DNA of 64,000 nucleotides from an uncultured Bacteroidales bacterium (GCA_934725575.1 CAKVCK010000010.1:53850-117849), one strand, 5' to 3'. Shown: positions 32,548 through 41,470, counted from the first letter of the stretch. The notes: generated by a model not told the origin, from the letters alone. Translations and numbers: made by a program.

Positions 32548-33779
32548 TGATTGACGAAACCATCTTCGATGACATAAGGCCTTACCGTGACGAGGAGATT
32601 CCGGCGGCGATGCACCGCATAGCGGACAACGACTTGTTCCCGCTGCTGTCCTCGTTCGCCTTTCCGGACAGAAACGTGGAGGATGTACGTGCGGAAGTCC
32701 GGAGCATCAACACAGTGTATGACTTCCAAAAGCAGATGATGTGGTACGTCAACGAGCAGATCGTAAAACGCAGTATGTCGTCCTACACAGTTTCCGGAAT
32801 TGAGAATCTGGATCCATCCGGACACTATCTTTTTGTGTCCAACCACAGGGACATCATGCTGGATGCCTCCGTACTCCAGAATATTCTGCATGCGCACGGA
32901 TTCCAGACCTCCGAGATCACATTCGGGGCCAACCTGATGAGTTCCAGTCTGGTGATCGACATCGGCAAGTCCAATAAGATGTTCAAGGTGGAGCGAGGAG
33001 GCAACATGAAGGATTTCTACAAGTCCTCCGTCCATCTGTCCGAGTACATCCGGCACGCCATCACGGAGAAGGGTGAGTCCGTCTGGATCGCCCAAAGGAA
33101 CGGCCGCACCAAGGACGGCGACGACGCGACTGATCAGGGGATCATCAAGATGTTCGGCATCAGCAAGCGCGAGGACAAGATCAAGGCACTTTCGGAACTG
33201 AATATAGTCCCTCTTTCGATTTCCTACGAATGGGAAACCTGCGACTATATGAAAGCCTTGGAACTTTACCAGTCAAGGTCTGAAAAATATGTCAAGAAGC
33301 AGGGCGAGGATCTTTCCAGCATCCTTTCCGGCATCACCTCCTTCAAGGGCAACGTGCATCTTACATTCTGCCAGATGGTCACGGAGCAAGATCTGATGGC
33401 CTACGATTCACTTCCCGGCATTGAATATAACCGTGAGGTGGCGAGGCTCCTTGACCGCAGGATCCACGCCGGTTACAGGCTGACTCCCAACAACTTCATC
33501 GCCCATGACATCCGTTTCGGAAAGCACGAGTTCAAGGGCATAAAGTACACAGAGGAACAAAAGGAGCGTTTCCTCCATCATCTTCATAAACTTGAGAAAT
33601 ACGATGTCGAGGAGCCTGAGGTGCTTACAGACATATTCCTAGGAATATATTCAAATCCTGTGGATAATTGTTTTGATAGAAATTACTCAAGTTTCGCATC
33701 TGCGAAACACCTCTGTTCTTCACCACAAGTGGTGAAGGCAAGTCCCTCCCCCGAGGGGAGGGATTTAGGGAGAGGGTAA
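32544..33779 (+). CDS. PlsC-type acyltransferase with a repeat-derived C-terminal tail
   Basis: 411 aa. Acyltransferase motif I FVSNHRDIMLDAS (about 94-106) with the HX4D pair and motif III region AQRNGRTKDG (about 183-192). Large helical C-terminal part as in the group of Bacteroidota acyltransferases with a long extension. The last about 30 residues (from SSFASAKHLCSSP on) are encoded by three consecutive hairpins at 33691-33763, so the original stop seems lost and the tail added by repeats. Probably acylates a lipid intermediate of the pathway. Confidence 0.82.
   Translation: MMIDETIFDDIRPYRDEEIPAAMHRIADNDLFPLLSSFAFPDRNVEDVRAEVRSINTVYDFQKQMMWYVNEQIVKRSMSSYTVSGIENLDPSGHYLFVSNHRDIMLDASVLQNILHAHGFQTSEITFGANLMSSSLVIDIGKSNKMFKVERGGNMKDFYKSSVHLSEYIRHAITEKGESVWIAQRNGRTKDGDDATDQGIIKMFGISKREDKIKALSELNIVPLSISYEWETCDYMKALELYQSRSEKYVKKQGEDLSSILSGITSFKGNVHLTFCQMVTEQDLMAYDSLPGIEYNREVARLLDRRIHAGYRLTPNNFIAHDIRFGKHEFKGIKYTEEQKERFLHHLHKLEKYDVEEPEVLTDIFLGIYSNPVDNCFDRNYSSFASAKHLCSSPQVVKASPSPEGRDLGRG
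33691..33763 (+). repeat. cluster of three perfect hairpins at the acyltransferase 3' end
   Basis: Hairpin 1: GTTTCGCA/TGCGAAAC (33691-33708). Hairpin 2: CTTCACCAC/GTGGTGAAG (33718-33737). Hairpin 3: TCCCTCCCC/GGGGAGGGA (33743-33763), followed by TTTAGGGAGAGGG. The third has the look of the dispersed CCCTCCCC...GGGGAGGG repeats known from many bacteria. All three are read in frame as the tail of the acyltransferase. Confidence 0.8.
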
Positions 33780-33868
33780 CGTGAATGGATCAGGGTTGCA
33801 ATTACCTTCGGACGTGAGATAATGTATTTTACAGCAAGTAATTGCCTGCTTGCGAAAGTTGAGGAGAT

Positions 33869-35086
33869 ATGAATAGGGTAGTGATAACAGGAATGGGCAT
33901 CTGGTCGTGCCTGGGAAAGACTTTGGATGAGGTTCGGGATTCCCTTTACGAAGGTCGGTCCGGAATCGTGTTCGATCCGGAAAGAAAGGAGATAGGATTC
34001 CGTTCGGCCTTGACGGGAAAGGTGGAAGTGCCTGATCTCAAGAGGGAACTGAGCCGCTCGCAACGTGTGTTTATGCCGCAGCAGGCCAAATTCGCCTACT
34101 GCGCCACGAGGGACGCTCTGCGCGATGCTGGAGTGGATGAGGAATATCTCGCCTCAAATGAGGTCGGCCTTCTCTACGGCAACGACTCCTCCGCTCTTCC
34201 CGTGATCGAATCCGTGGACATTATCCGCGAGAAGAAGGACACGATGATGTGCGGCTCGGGAGCGATCTTCCAGTCGATGAACTCGACCGTGACAATGAAT
34301 CTCGACTGCATATTCAGACTGAAGGGAATGAACCTGACAGTGTCGGGAGCCTGCGCGAGCGGTTCGCACGCCATCGGTCTCGGTGCCTTGCTGATCCAGC
34401 ACGGACTCCAGGAAATGGTTGTCTGCGGAGGAGCGCAGGAGGTCCATCCTTACGCAGTCGCGTCCTTTGACGGAATATCGGCGTTCTCTGTCCGGGAAAA
34501 CGAGCCGGAAAAGGCCAGTCGTCCTTTCGACCGTGACCGTGACGGCCTTGTCCCGAGCGGAGGTGCGGCGACGGTGATTCTGGAAAGCTACGATTCCGCT
34601 GTCCGCAGGGGTGCGAGGATCTATGGCGAGGTGCTTGGCTACGGTTTTTCCGGCAACGGCGACCACATCTCCACGCCGAACGTGGACGGCCCGAGACGAT
34701 CCCTTGAAATGGCTGTCAAGCAGGCTGGAATAGACAGGAATATAATCGGCTACATCAACGCCCACGCTACCTCCACACATGTCGGCGACGCCAACGAGGC
34801 CAAGGCGATCGCCTCAGTCTTCGGTGACAGGACAGTTCCTGTGACCAGCACGAAATCCCAGACAGGACACGAGATGTGGATGGCCGGTGCGAGCGAGGTG
34901 ATATATTCGATGCTTATGATGAAGAACGACTTCATCGCCGCGAATCTGAATTTCGAGAATCCGGACGAGGATTCCGCGCGGCTTTTGATTCCGGCTGAGA
35001 GGATGTCAAGGCATTTCGATGTGTTCCTCTCCAATTCCTTCGGCTTCGGAGGTACCAACTCCACATTGATAATCAAGAATTTGTAA
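33869..35086 (+). CDS. beta-ketoacyl-ACP synthase (FabF/FabB-like)
   Basis: 405 aa, complete ketosynthase: C162 in SGACASGSHA, H299 in INAHATSTHVGD, H334 in QTGHEMWMAG, and ending in NSFGFGGTNSTLIIKNL as FabF does. Third active ketosynthase of the pathway. It may do the first condensation with the aryl starter or serve a saturated acyl side chain. One base separates it from the thioesterase gene. Confidence 0.92.
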   Translation: MNRVVITGMGIWSCLGKTLDEVRDSLYEGRSGIVFDPERKEIGFRSALTGKVEVPDLKRELSRSQRVFMPQQAKFAYCATRDALRDAGVDEEYLASNEVGLLYGNDSSALPVIESVDIIREKKDTMMCGSGAIFQSMNSTVTMNLDCIFRLKGMNLTVSGACASGSHAIGLGALLIQHGLQEMVVCGGAQEVHPYAVASFDGISAFSVRENEPEKASRPFDRDRDGLVPSGGAATVILESYDSAVRRGARIYGEVLGYGFSGNGDHISTPNVDGPRRSLEMAVKQAGIDRNIIGYINAHATSTHVGDANEAKAIASVFGDRTVPVTSTKSQTGHEMWMAGASEVIYSMLMMKNDFIAANLNFENPDEDSARLLIPAERMSRHFDVFLSNSFGFGGTNSTLIIKNL

Positions 35087-35087
35087 T

Positions 35088-35507
35088 ATGCCGGCCATCA
35101 GCGAGACAGTGCGTGTCAAGGTCCGCTTCTCGGAAGTGGATCCGATCAGGATGGTCTGGCACGGAAACTACATCAAGTACCTTGAGGATGCCCGTGAGGC
35201 TTTCGGCCACCGCTACGGAATCAGCTACCTCCAGATCAGCGGACACGGCTACTATGCCCCGATATACGACCTTCAGGTGCGTTTTCTAAGAGCTGCGACT
35301 GTTGATGACACCCTGCTCGTGACAATCACTTGGAAACCAGCCGAGGGTGCGAAACTCTGTTTTGACTACGAGATCCGTAACGAGAAAGACAATGAGTTGA
35401 TCCTCAGGGCTTCGACCGTTCAGTTGTTCACGACCGAGGACGGAGAGTTCGATCCTGTAGGCCCGGCGTTTTTCCAAGAATGGAAAGATAAAATGCTATC
35501 TGAATAG
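35088..35507 (+). CDS. YbgC/4HBT-type acyl thioesterase
   Basis: 139 aa hot-dog thioesterase. Signature VRFSEVDPIRMVWHGNYIKY near residues 10-30 contains the catalytic Asp and the following His-Gly-Asn-Tyr segment of 4-hydroxybenzoyl-CoA thioesterases. It probably releases or transfers the finished acyl chain from ACP. It is followed 5 bases later by the FAD oxidoreductase gene. Confidence 0.88.
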   Translation: MPAISETVRVKVRFSEVDPIRMVWHGNYIKYLEDAREAFGHRYGISYLQISGHGYYAPIYDLQVRFLRAATVDDTLLVTITWKPAEGAKLCFDYEIRNEKDNELILRASTVQLFTTEDGEFDPVGPAFFQEWKDKMLSE

Positions 35508-35512
35508 TCAAG

Positions 35513-36976
35513 GTGGAGAGAAGCGTCATAATCATAGGAAGCGGTTTGGGCGGACTGGAATGTGGCTGCATTCTGGCCAAGAAAGGTTTCCGGGTGACGA
35601 TTCTTGAGCGAGCCTCCAAGCCTGGTGGTTGCCTTCAATCTTTCAGACGTGGTGGGCGAATCTTTGACACGGGGCTCCACTATGTCGGTGGCCTTGGCGA
35701 AGGCCAGTCCCTGCGCCCTTTCTTTGAATATTTCGGGTTGATGGACCTGCCTTGGAGGCAAATTAATCCCGATTGTGTGGATGAAATCGTCATTGGCGCT
35801 CAATCCTACCCGCTTGCCTCGGGACACGATCGTTTTGTGGGACGGCTTGCGGAGCGTTTCCCGGCGGAAAGAAACAATCTCAATGAATATGCCCGTTTCC
35901 TCAAAAAAGTAGGAGACGACATATTCAAAATCTTTGAAGGCGACAGTGTTGAGATGAATGACCTTCTGGGGCGAAGCGCTTATGAATATCTTCGCTCCAC
36001 AATCAAGGATCCCCTTCTGCGTCAGGTTCTTAGTGGTGCGTTTATGCGAATGGAGCTGCGTGAATCCCTGCCGTTGTACGTCTTCGCCCAGATCAACGAG
36101 TCGTTCATCCAAAGCGCCTGGAAACTGGAAGGTGGCGGAGACCAGATAGTCCGAAAGTTGGTTGATTCCATAACCTCTATGGGTGGCACGGTCAGGACTA
36201 ACGCCAAGGTGACTTCGATCAGAGCCGTTTGTGGAGAGGTCTCCGAGGTTGAGGTGAACGGGTCGGAGACTGTTAGGGCTGATTGGGTGATTTCCGATGC
36301 CCATCCGGCTGTGACACTTGGCCTCATCTCCGATGGTCTCCGCAAGGTCTATAAGGAAAGGATTTCGGCTCTGGACAACACGTTTGGTGTGTTCACGGCC
36401 AACATTTGCCTGAAGCCCAAAGTCCCGGCCAGTCCAGACGGGAACATATTCATTCATCGTGAAGGTATTGACCTTTGGCATTCGGATCCGTCAGTCACTG
36501 AGTCTGTTATGGTGCATTTTTATCCTGAACCTCGGGGTGGTGTGACGCATCTGGATCTGATGAGTCCGATGTCTTTCATTCAAAGCGAAGATGAGTCCGA
36601 TCACGGTCTTTCTTTATCCGGCAAAATCGCATCTGATTCTGAGGGGGCCTACAAATCGGCGAAGCAGAAAAAGTTCGAGGAGTGCCTTGATCTGGTCGGA
36701 AATAGACTTCCGTGGCTTGAAGGCAGCATTGAAAGCTTCTACACCAGCACCCCGCTGACATATTCCCGTTACACCTCCACTCCCCAAGGTTCCGCATTCG
36801 GCATCCGTCACGATTGGAGAACCCCTCTGCGCACAATCCTGTCTCCCCGCACTCCACTGAAAAACCTCCTCTTCACCGGCCAGAGCCTCAACCTACACGG
36901 TCTCCTCGGTGTCTCAATGACCTCCGTCCTCACCTGCCGCGAGATTCTCGGCAACGATATCATCGTCCTCCGCTGA
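35513..36976 (+). CDS. FAD-dependent oxidoreductase (phytoene desaturase/retinol saturase-like)
   Basis: 487 aa from a GTG start. N-terminal dinucleotide-binding motif VIIIGSGLGGLECGCILAKK and the following ERASKPGGC are typical of CrtI and all-trans-retinol 13,14-reductase families; the C-terminus carries LLFTGQSLNLHGLLGVSM, the FAD-contacting end. Likely changes the saturation of the polyene or aryl chain. Members of this family occur in flexirubin and aryl polyene clusters. The pathway is interrupted after it by an ATPase gene. Confidence 0.85.
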   Translation: MERSVIIIGSGLGGLECGCILAKKGFRVTILERASKPGGCLQSFRRGGRIFDTGLHYVGGLGEGQSLRPFFEYFGLMDLPWRQINPDCVDEIVIGAQSYPLASGHDRFVGRLAERFPAERNNLNEYARFLKKVGDDIFKIFEGDSVEMNDLLGRSAYEYLRSTIKDPLLRQVLSGAFMRMELRESLPLYVFAQINESFIQSAWKLEGGGDQIVRKLVDSITSMGGTVRTNAKVTSIRAVCGEVSEVEVNGSETVRADWVISDAHPAVTLGLISDGLRKVYKERISALDNTFGVFTANICLKPKVPASPDGNIFIHREGIDLWHSDPSVTESVMVHFYPEPRGGVTHLDLMSPMSFIQSEDESDHGLSLSGKIASDSEGAYKSAKQKKFEECLDLVGNRLPWLEGSIESFYTSTPLTYSRYTSTPQGSAFGIRHDWRTPLRTILSPRTPLKNLLFTGQSLNLHGLLGVSMTSVLTCREILGNDIIVLR

Positions 36977-37053
36977 TTCTCGTCTTTTCCCCTAATGAAT
37001 ATTCCCATCGTCATTTTATGATTACTATTTTATGACGATGAGAAATTATTGCG

Positions 37054-37061
37054 TATATTTG
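37054..37061 (+). promoter_or_regulatory. -7 promoter box of the ATPase gene
   Basis: TATATTTG, exact TAnnTTTG match, 17 bases before the ATG at 37079, with AGGTGA as ribosome-binding site between. It marks the ATPase gene as an independent unit inside the pathway block. Confidence 0.55.
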
Positions 37062-37078
37062 TTGGAAATGAGGTGAAT

Positions 37079-38215
37079 ATGAAGAATCCTTTTGTGACTA
37101 ACGGATATGCTGGAGCTGAGTATTTCTGCGACAGGGTGGTGGAGACCAAAGATCTTAGGACTCTGCTGCTTAACGAACATAATGTCGCTCTTGTGTCTCC
37201 AAGAAGGCTTGGCAAGACGGAGCTAATCAATCATGTCTTTGACTGTGAGGAGTTTCAGAACTCATATTACTGTTTCCTTATTGACATATATGCCACCAAG
37301 TCTCTTGGTGACTTCGTTAATGTGCTAGGAAAGGCGGTGCTGGATGCATTGAGACCGAAAGGAAAGAATGTTTGGGAGAAGTTTGTCTCCGCTTTGGGTT
37401 CGGTTCGCGCCGAGATTTCATTTGATATAAACGGTCAGCCGAATTGGAGTGTCGGATTGGGTGAGATCAGAAATCCGGCCGTGACTCTTGATGAGATATT
37501 CTCTTATCTTCAAAATGCGGATCGTCCCTGCATCGTGGCTATTGATGAATTCCAACAGATAACGAAGTATGCCGACACTAATGTGGAAGCCTCAATAAGG
37601 ACCTATGTCCAGAAAACGACCAACGCTCATTTTATCTTCTCCGGTAGCCATAGGCATCTGATGAATGGAATGTTCACATCACCTTCCCGCCCGTTCTATC
37701 AAGGTGTCACTGTTATGAATCTCAACCCGATTCCTCTTGGGAAATACATCGAGTTCGCTGTAGAGAAATTTGAGGAAAGAGGACGGTCTGTTGACCCGGA
37801 GGTGATAAGTGTGCTTTACGGAAAATTTGATGCTGTGACCAGTTATATTCATAGAGTGTTGAATATCTTGTTTTCAATGACAGATAATGGCGCCACCTGC
37901 ACGTGTGATATGATTGGTGGAGCCACAGATTTCGTGATAAGGCTTTCTTCTGACACTTATGAATCCCTTCTGTACCAAATGCCGGTAAAGCAAAGGGATG
38001 TGTTCTTGGCAATCGCTTCTGAGGGTAATGCGAAAGAGGTTTCGGGGAGTGCGTTTGTGAAAAAATATGGCTTGACATCATCAAGCAGTGTGGCATCAGC
38101 TGTAAAGGGACTCCTTGAAAAGGACTTCATCACCAATGACTTGGGTACATATTCGGTGTATGACAAGTTCTTCCTTATGTGGCTTGAAAAGAAAGGATTA
38201 CTAACGAAGAAATAA
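37079..38215 (+). CDS. AAA-type ATPase of the archaeal-ATPase/DUF234-like class
   Basis: 378 aa. Walker A VSPRRLGKTELINHVF (about 40-55) and Walker B CIVAIDEFQQI (about 148-158) are as in the Bacteroidota family of accessory ATP-binding proteins; FSGSHRHLMNGMF is the sensor-like segment. C-terminal winged-helix end (KKYGLTSSSSVASAVKGLLEKD) resembles that family's DNA-binding tail. It has its own promoter and base composition less GC-rich than neighbours, and lies between the FAD enzyme and fabG; I take it for an insertion. Role unknown. Confidence 0.8.
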   Translation: MKNPFVTNGYAGAEYFCDRVVETKDLRTLLLNEHNVALVSPRRLGKTELINHVFDCEEFQNSYYCFLIDIYATKSLGDFVNVLGKAVLDALRPKGKNVWEKFVSALGSVRAEISFDINGQPNWSVGLGEIRNPAVTLDEIFSYLQNADRPCIVAIDEFQQITKYADTNVEASIRTYVQKTTNAHFIFSGSHRHLMNGMFTSPSRPFYQGVTVMNLNPIPLGKYIEFAVEKFEERGRSVDPEVISVLYGKFDAVTSYIHRVLNILFSMTDNGATCTCDMIGGATDFVIRLSSDTYESLLYQMPVKQRDVFLAIASEGNAKEVSGSAFVKKYGLTSSSSVASAVKGLLEKDFITNDLGTYSVYDKFFLMWLEKKGLLTKK

Positions 38216-38236
38216 TGAATTAATTTTGAATATCTT

Positions 38237-38965
38237 ATGTCGAAATATGCTTTTGTGACCGGGGGAAGCCGTGGAATCGGCCGCGCGGTCTGTGTGAAAC
38301 TGGCTCAGATGGGGTTCTGTGTCGTGATCAATTATATTTCCAATGATGAGGCGGCTCAGGAAACCTTGTGTCTAGTTCAGGAGGTGGGTGGCTGCGGAGA
38401 GCTGCTGAAATTCGATGTCGCAGACACGGACGCGTCCGTCAAGGCGATAACCGGTTGGCAGGAAAATCATCCGGATGACTATGTGGAGGTGTTGGTCAAC
38501 AATGCCGGCGTGCGGAAGGACAATCTTCTGCTTTGGCTTGAGCCGGAGGATTGGTTCAAGGTGATGTCAACTGATTTGAACAGTTTCTATAACGTAACCC
38601 GTCCGTTCCTTCAGCCGATGGTCTCGCACCGCAACGGCCGCATCATCAATATGGCCTCGCTGTCCGGTCTCAAAGGACTGCCGGGCCAGACGAACTACTC
38701 CGCCGCCAAAGGAGGTCTGATCGCTGCCACAAAGGCTCTGGCTCAGGAACTTGCTCCGAGAAAGATCACGGTCAACGCCGTGGCTCCTGGCTTTGTGGAG
38801 ACCGATATGGTCGAAGGTCTTGACGAGGCTTCCCTAAAAGCACAGATTCCGGCCCGCCGTTTCGGCAAGCCCGAGGAAGTCGCCTCCCTTGTCGGCTTCC
38901 TAGCCTCTCCGGACTCCTCCTACATCACCGGACAGGTCATCTCCATCAACGGAGGACTCTACTAG
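38237..38965 (+). CDS. fabG: 3-oxoacyl-ACP reductase (FabG-like SDR)
   Basis: 242 aa short-chain dehydrogenase. TGGSRGIGRAV (NADP-binding), NNAGVRKDN, catalytic Ser in NMASLSGLKG and YSAAKGG (Tyr-Lys), ending IITGQVISINGGLY as FabG does. It supplies the ketoreduction step for each elongation cycle and is the only ketoreductase in the window, which ties the second block to the ketosynthases and dehydratases of the first. Confidence 0.92.
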   Translation: MSKYAFVTGGSRGIGRAVCVKLAQMGFCVVINYISNDEAAQETLCLVQEVGGCGELLKFDVADTDASVKAITGWQENHPDDYVEVLVNNAGVRKDNLLLWLEPEDWFKVMSTDLNSFYNVTRPFLQPMVSHRNGRIINMASLSGLKGLPGQTNYSAAKGGLIAATKALAQELAPRKITVNAVAPGFVETDMVEGLDEASLKAQIPARRFGKPEEVASLVGFLASPDSSYITGQVISINGGLY

Positions 38966-38992
38966 TTTTCATTACATAAAAGAAAAAAAATC

Positions 38993-39019
38993 ACCAGGAC
39001 AATGTTACATTATCCCGGT
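38993..39019 (-). terminator. hairpin after fabG, best as a minus-strand terminator
   Basis: Near-palindrome: left arm ACCAGGACAATGT, right arm ACATTATCCCGGT. In plus-strand RNA two A/C mismatches weaken it; in minus-strand RNA both become G-U pairs and the stem is followed by GATTTTTTTTC. No minus-strand gene lies to its right, so it would stop antisense transcription entering fabG. Confidence 0.5.
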
Positions 39020-39051
39020 CTTTTCGTTTATATTAGTGAAAAGTTCAAACG

Positions 39052-39510
39052 ATGATCGAAGACTTTCTCACAGAAGCGTTCCTGGCCCTTCGTGGCCGAT
39101 GGAAGACAGAGGACACCCTTCAGGATGCCTTCTGCAGGCTTTGGGGAGGAAAGTACAAGATCGGGAGCGTGAAGGAGGCGATGGGGTTGCTTTCAAGGAC
39201 AGGCAGAAACCTTGAGATCGATGAGTACCGGAAGGCACGAAAGAGGCAGACGGTGAACCTTGACGGAAGACAGGTCGAGGAAGAACCAGATGACGCGATG
39301 GAAAAGGAACTGCTCTTCCGGAAAGTCGAAGCGTCAGTTGATAGCGAACTGACCGACCTCCAGAGACTTATCGTTCGGAAGCACGAATATGAAGGCCAAT
39401 CCTTCGAGCGCATAGCAAAAGACCTTGGAATGCAGCAGACAGCTGTCCGGATGCACATCTCAAGGGCAAGAAAAATTTTAAGGGACAAATTCAGAAATGA
39501 AGATGAATAA
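39052..39510 (+). CDS. ECF-type RNA polymerase sigma factor
   Basis: 152 aa sigma-70 family, ECF size. Region 2: FLTEAFLALRGRWKTEDTLQ and DAFCRLWGGKYK; region 4: LTDLQRLIVRKHEYEGQSFE followed by MQQTAVRMHISRARKIL, a helix-turn-helix for the -35 region. First gene of a four-gene unit with an anti-sigma-like protein, a DUF4252 protein and an outer-membrane protein, a layout common in Bacteroidales. Confidence 0.9.
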   Translation: MIEDFLTEAFLALRGRWKTEDTLQDAFCRLWGGKYKIGSVKEAMGLLSRTGRNLEIDEYRKARKRQTVNLDGRQVEEEPDDAMEKELLFRKVEASVDSELTDLQRLIVRKHEYEGQSFERIAKDLGMQQTAVRMHISRARKILRDKFRNEDE

Positions 39511-39937
39511 GATTAATGAATATATCGACAAGTACTTCGCGGGAACCCTTTCCGAAGCCGAGGAACTGAAACTCAAGGCATCCCTTTCTTCGTCGGAAGG
39601 GCAGGCTCCTGAATATGACGAAGCGCGCGCAGTGATGGGTTACTTCGCCGTCGGCAAGTCTCTTTCACTGAAGAATGCTATGGAATATTCCCGAAGAGAC
39701 AGTCGCCATCGTGGTTCCGTCTGGCTTCGTGTCGCCGTGGCCGCTGTGTGCGCCGGTATATTCATAACTATTGGAGTGAATGTCTATAATAAGGAAAACA
39801 TCTGCGTCTCGTATGTCGGAGGGCAGAAGGTGACCGACAAGGAGGTTGTAATGAACGACGTCGATGGCATCCTTGCCGACCTCTTCTCCGGTGGCACTGA
39901 TGTGGATGAACAGTTAAATGAAATATTCGGAAAATGA
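39497..39937 (+). CDS. single-pass membrane protein, putative anti-sigma factor
   Basis: 146 aa, overlaps the sigma gene by 14 bases (a second ATG at 39503 is possible). N-terminal cytoplasmic part INEYIDKYFAGTLSEAEELK is typical of Bacteroidota anti-sigma-like proteins; one transmembrane helix VAVAAVCAGIFITIGVNV (about 77-94); a short extracytoplasmic part ending in an acidic tail. Probably binds the sigma factor at the membrane. No clear zinc-binding motif. Confidence 0.7.
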   Translation: MKMNKINEYIDKYFAGTLSEAEELKLKASLSSSEGQAPEYDEARAVMGYFAVGKSLSLKNAMEYSRRDSRHRGSVWLRVAVAAVCAGIFITIGVNVYNKENICVSYVGGQKVTDKEVVMNDVDGILADLFSGGTDVDEQLNEIFGK

Positions 39938-40464
39938 TGAAACGAAAAACATTATTGATAGTGGCTCTGTGCCTCCTGTCCTTTCTTCCGGCACGGGCGC
40001 AGGAAGGACTTCAGATTGACAGTCTGTTCCGGGAAATGTCCGGCGGACAGGATGTGGCCGAGAGTATTGTTACCGGCAGTGAGTTGAGGCCGTACAGACT
40101 GAAGTATTTCCGCAGCATCAGTTTCAAGGCCAACGCCAAAATGATCTCGAGAATCGCCAGACTGATCGAGGCTGATGCTGTGAACGGTGCCGAAGACACA
40201 AAGATTGATTATGTGGGCGGACAACTCAATTACGCTATCCTTAGGATTCCTTCCAAGGGGACTCGTGAGAACAGATATGTATGTTTTCAGGCGAAAAAAA
40301 TCAAGGATGAAGTAATAACATTCGGTGGGCCTACAGGTGTAGTCACGGGCTATGTCTTGGATGAAAAGGCAAAGGGGCCATTCATAAAGGCGTATGTCAC
40401 GGTGGTTTACCTGAAGGGTAAGGCCACGATGGACGATCTTAATTATATGTTTAAAAAAAGATAA
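39934..40464 (+). CDS. DUF4252 secreted protein
   Basis: 176 aa with a signal peptide (LLIVALCLLSFLPARA). The rest (GLQIDSLFREMSGGQDVAES, YFRSISFKANAKMISRIARL) fits DUF4252 proteins, which in Bacteroidales sit in ECF sigma operons. Overlaps the previous gene by 4 bases (ATGA). Function unknown; perhaps senses envelope state for the sigma system. Confidence 0.75.
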   Translation: MMKRKTLLIVALCLLSFLPARAQEGLQIDSLFREMSGGQDVAESIVTGSELRPYRLKYFRSISFKANAKMISRIARLIEADAVNGAEDTKIDYVGGQLNYAILRIPSKGTRENRYVCFQAKKIKDEVITFGGPTGVVTGYVLDEKAKGPFIKAYVTVVYLKGKATMDDLNYMFKKR

Positions 40465-40475
40465 AACCAATTGAT

Positions 40476-41426
40476 ATGAAAAAGATAATAGTATTCGCAT
40501 TAATGACGCTCGTATGTGCGTCAATGGCTTCCGCACAGATTCGTCCACGTGTCAACGTGGATGGTAAGAAGTTGAACTATCTGTCGGATTCTCTGGTTAT
40601 TGTTTATTCTCCGGATTCCGTCAAACTGTACGGCTCTGGCAAGAGTAATCCACAGACTGTGACAATCTACGGATCTGAGTCTGACAAGTCGTTCAAGTAC
40701 AGCCGTAAGGATGAATATAACCCTGGAGAGACAAAGGTTGTCATCAATGACAACAAAAAAAGGAAAGCGAATTCTGATTCCCAACGTTTTGACTTCAGTG
40801 TGCCTTTTTACCGTAAGTTGAAGAATGAGCCTGTTGACTGGGACAAGATGCTGAATCCCGGCAATTTCGGTTTCGCGTTGATTTCGACAGATTCGGACGT
40901 TATGAATTTCAAGGGTCAGCGGTCCTATGAGATATTCTTGGATCTCAACTCCTGTGATTTCCGCTCAAATTCTGGTCGCCATCTCTTTTCCTATGGCGTC
41001 GGTCTTTCTTGGAAAAATTTCTCTATGACTAAAAGTAGGATGTATAAGGATGATGAAGGAATCATTCACCATAACGTTGAATGGCCAGAACATTCTGATC
41101 CTAAAGTCTCCAAACTCAGGGTGTTTAGCGTCACTTTCCCAATTATGTACAGTTGCAACATCGCCTCTGGTTTCGGATTCACTCTTGGCCCTGTCGTGAA
41201 CCTTAACACTTATAGTTCAATCGTGAACAAGTACCGGCTGAACGATGAGAAGCAGAAGGACAAGTACAAGCGAGCGCACTGCAATCTCGCCACAGTGGAT
41301 GTGATGTTCCAGCTTAATTTCAGGGATGTGGGTGTCTATGCGAAATATTCTCCGATGAATATTATGGACACTGATTATTGGCCTGAGTTCAAGCATTGGG
41401 CAATCGGCCTGACGCTAAACCTTTAG
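40476..41426 (+). CDS. outer-membrane beta-barrel protein of the sigma operon
   Basis: 316 aa with signal peptide (IIVFALMTLVCASMASA). Periplasmic front part (VNVDGKKLNYLSDSLVIVYS), then a barrel-like region with repeated aromatic beta-strands (HLFSYGVGLSWKNFSM, GFGFTLGPVVNLNTY), ending in HWAIGLTLNL. Probably the target or sensor of the sigma/anti-sigma pair. No exact family recognised. Followed by an intrinsic terminator shared with purA. Confidence 0.7.
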   Translation: MKKIIVFALMTLVCASMASAQIRPRVNVDGKKLNYLSDSLVIVYSPDSVKLYGSGKSNPQTVTIYGSESDKSFKYSRKDEYNPGETKVVINDNKKRKANSDSQRFDFSVPFYRKLKNEPVDWDKMLNPGNFGFALISTDSDVMNFKGQRSYEIFLDLNSCDFRSNSGRHLFSYGVGLSWKNFSMTKSRMYKDDEGIIHHNVEWPEHSDPKVSKLRVFSVTFPIMYSCNIASGFGFTLGPVVNLNTYSSIVNKYRLNDEKQKDKYKRAHCNLATVDVMFQLNFRDVGVYAKYSPMNIMDTDYWPEFKHWAIGLTLNL

Positions 41427-41470
41427 CAATGTTTTGAAGTAATCAGATCATTTGAGCATATTCATAAAAC

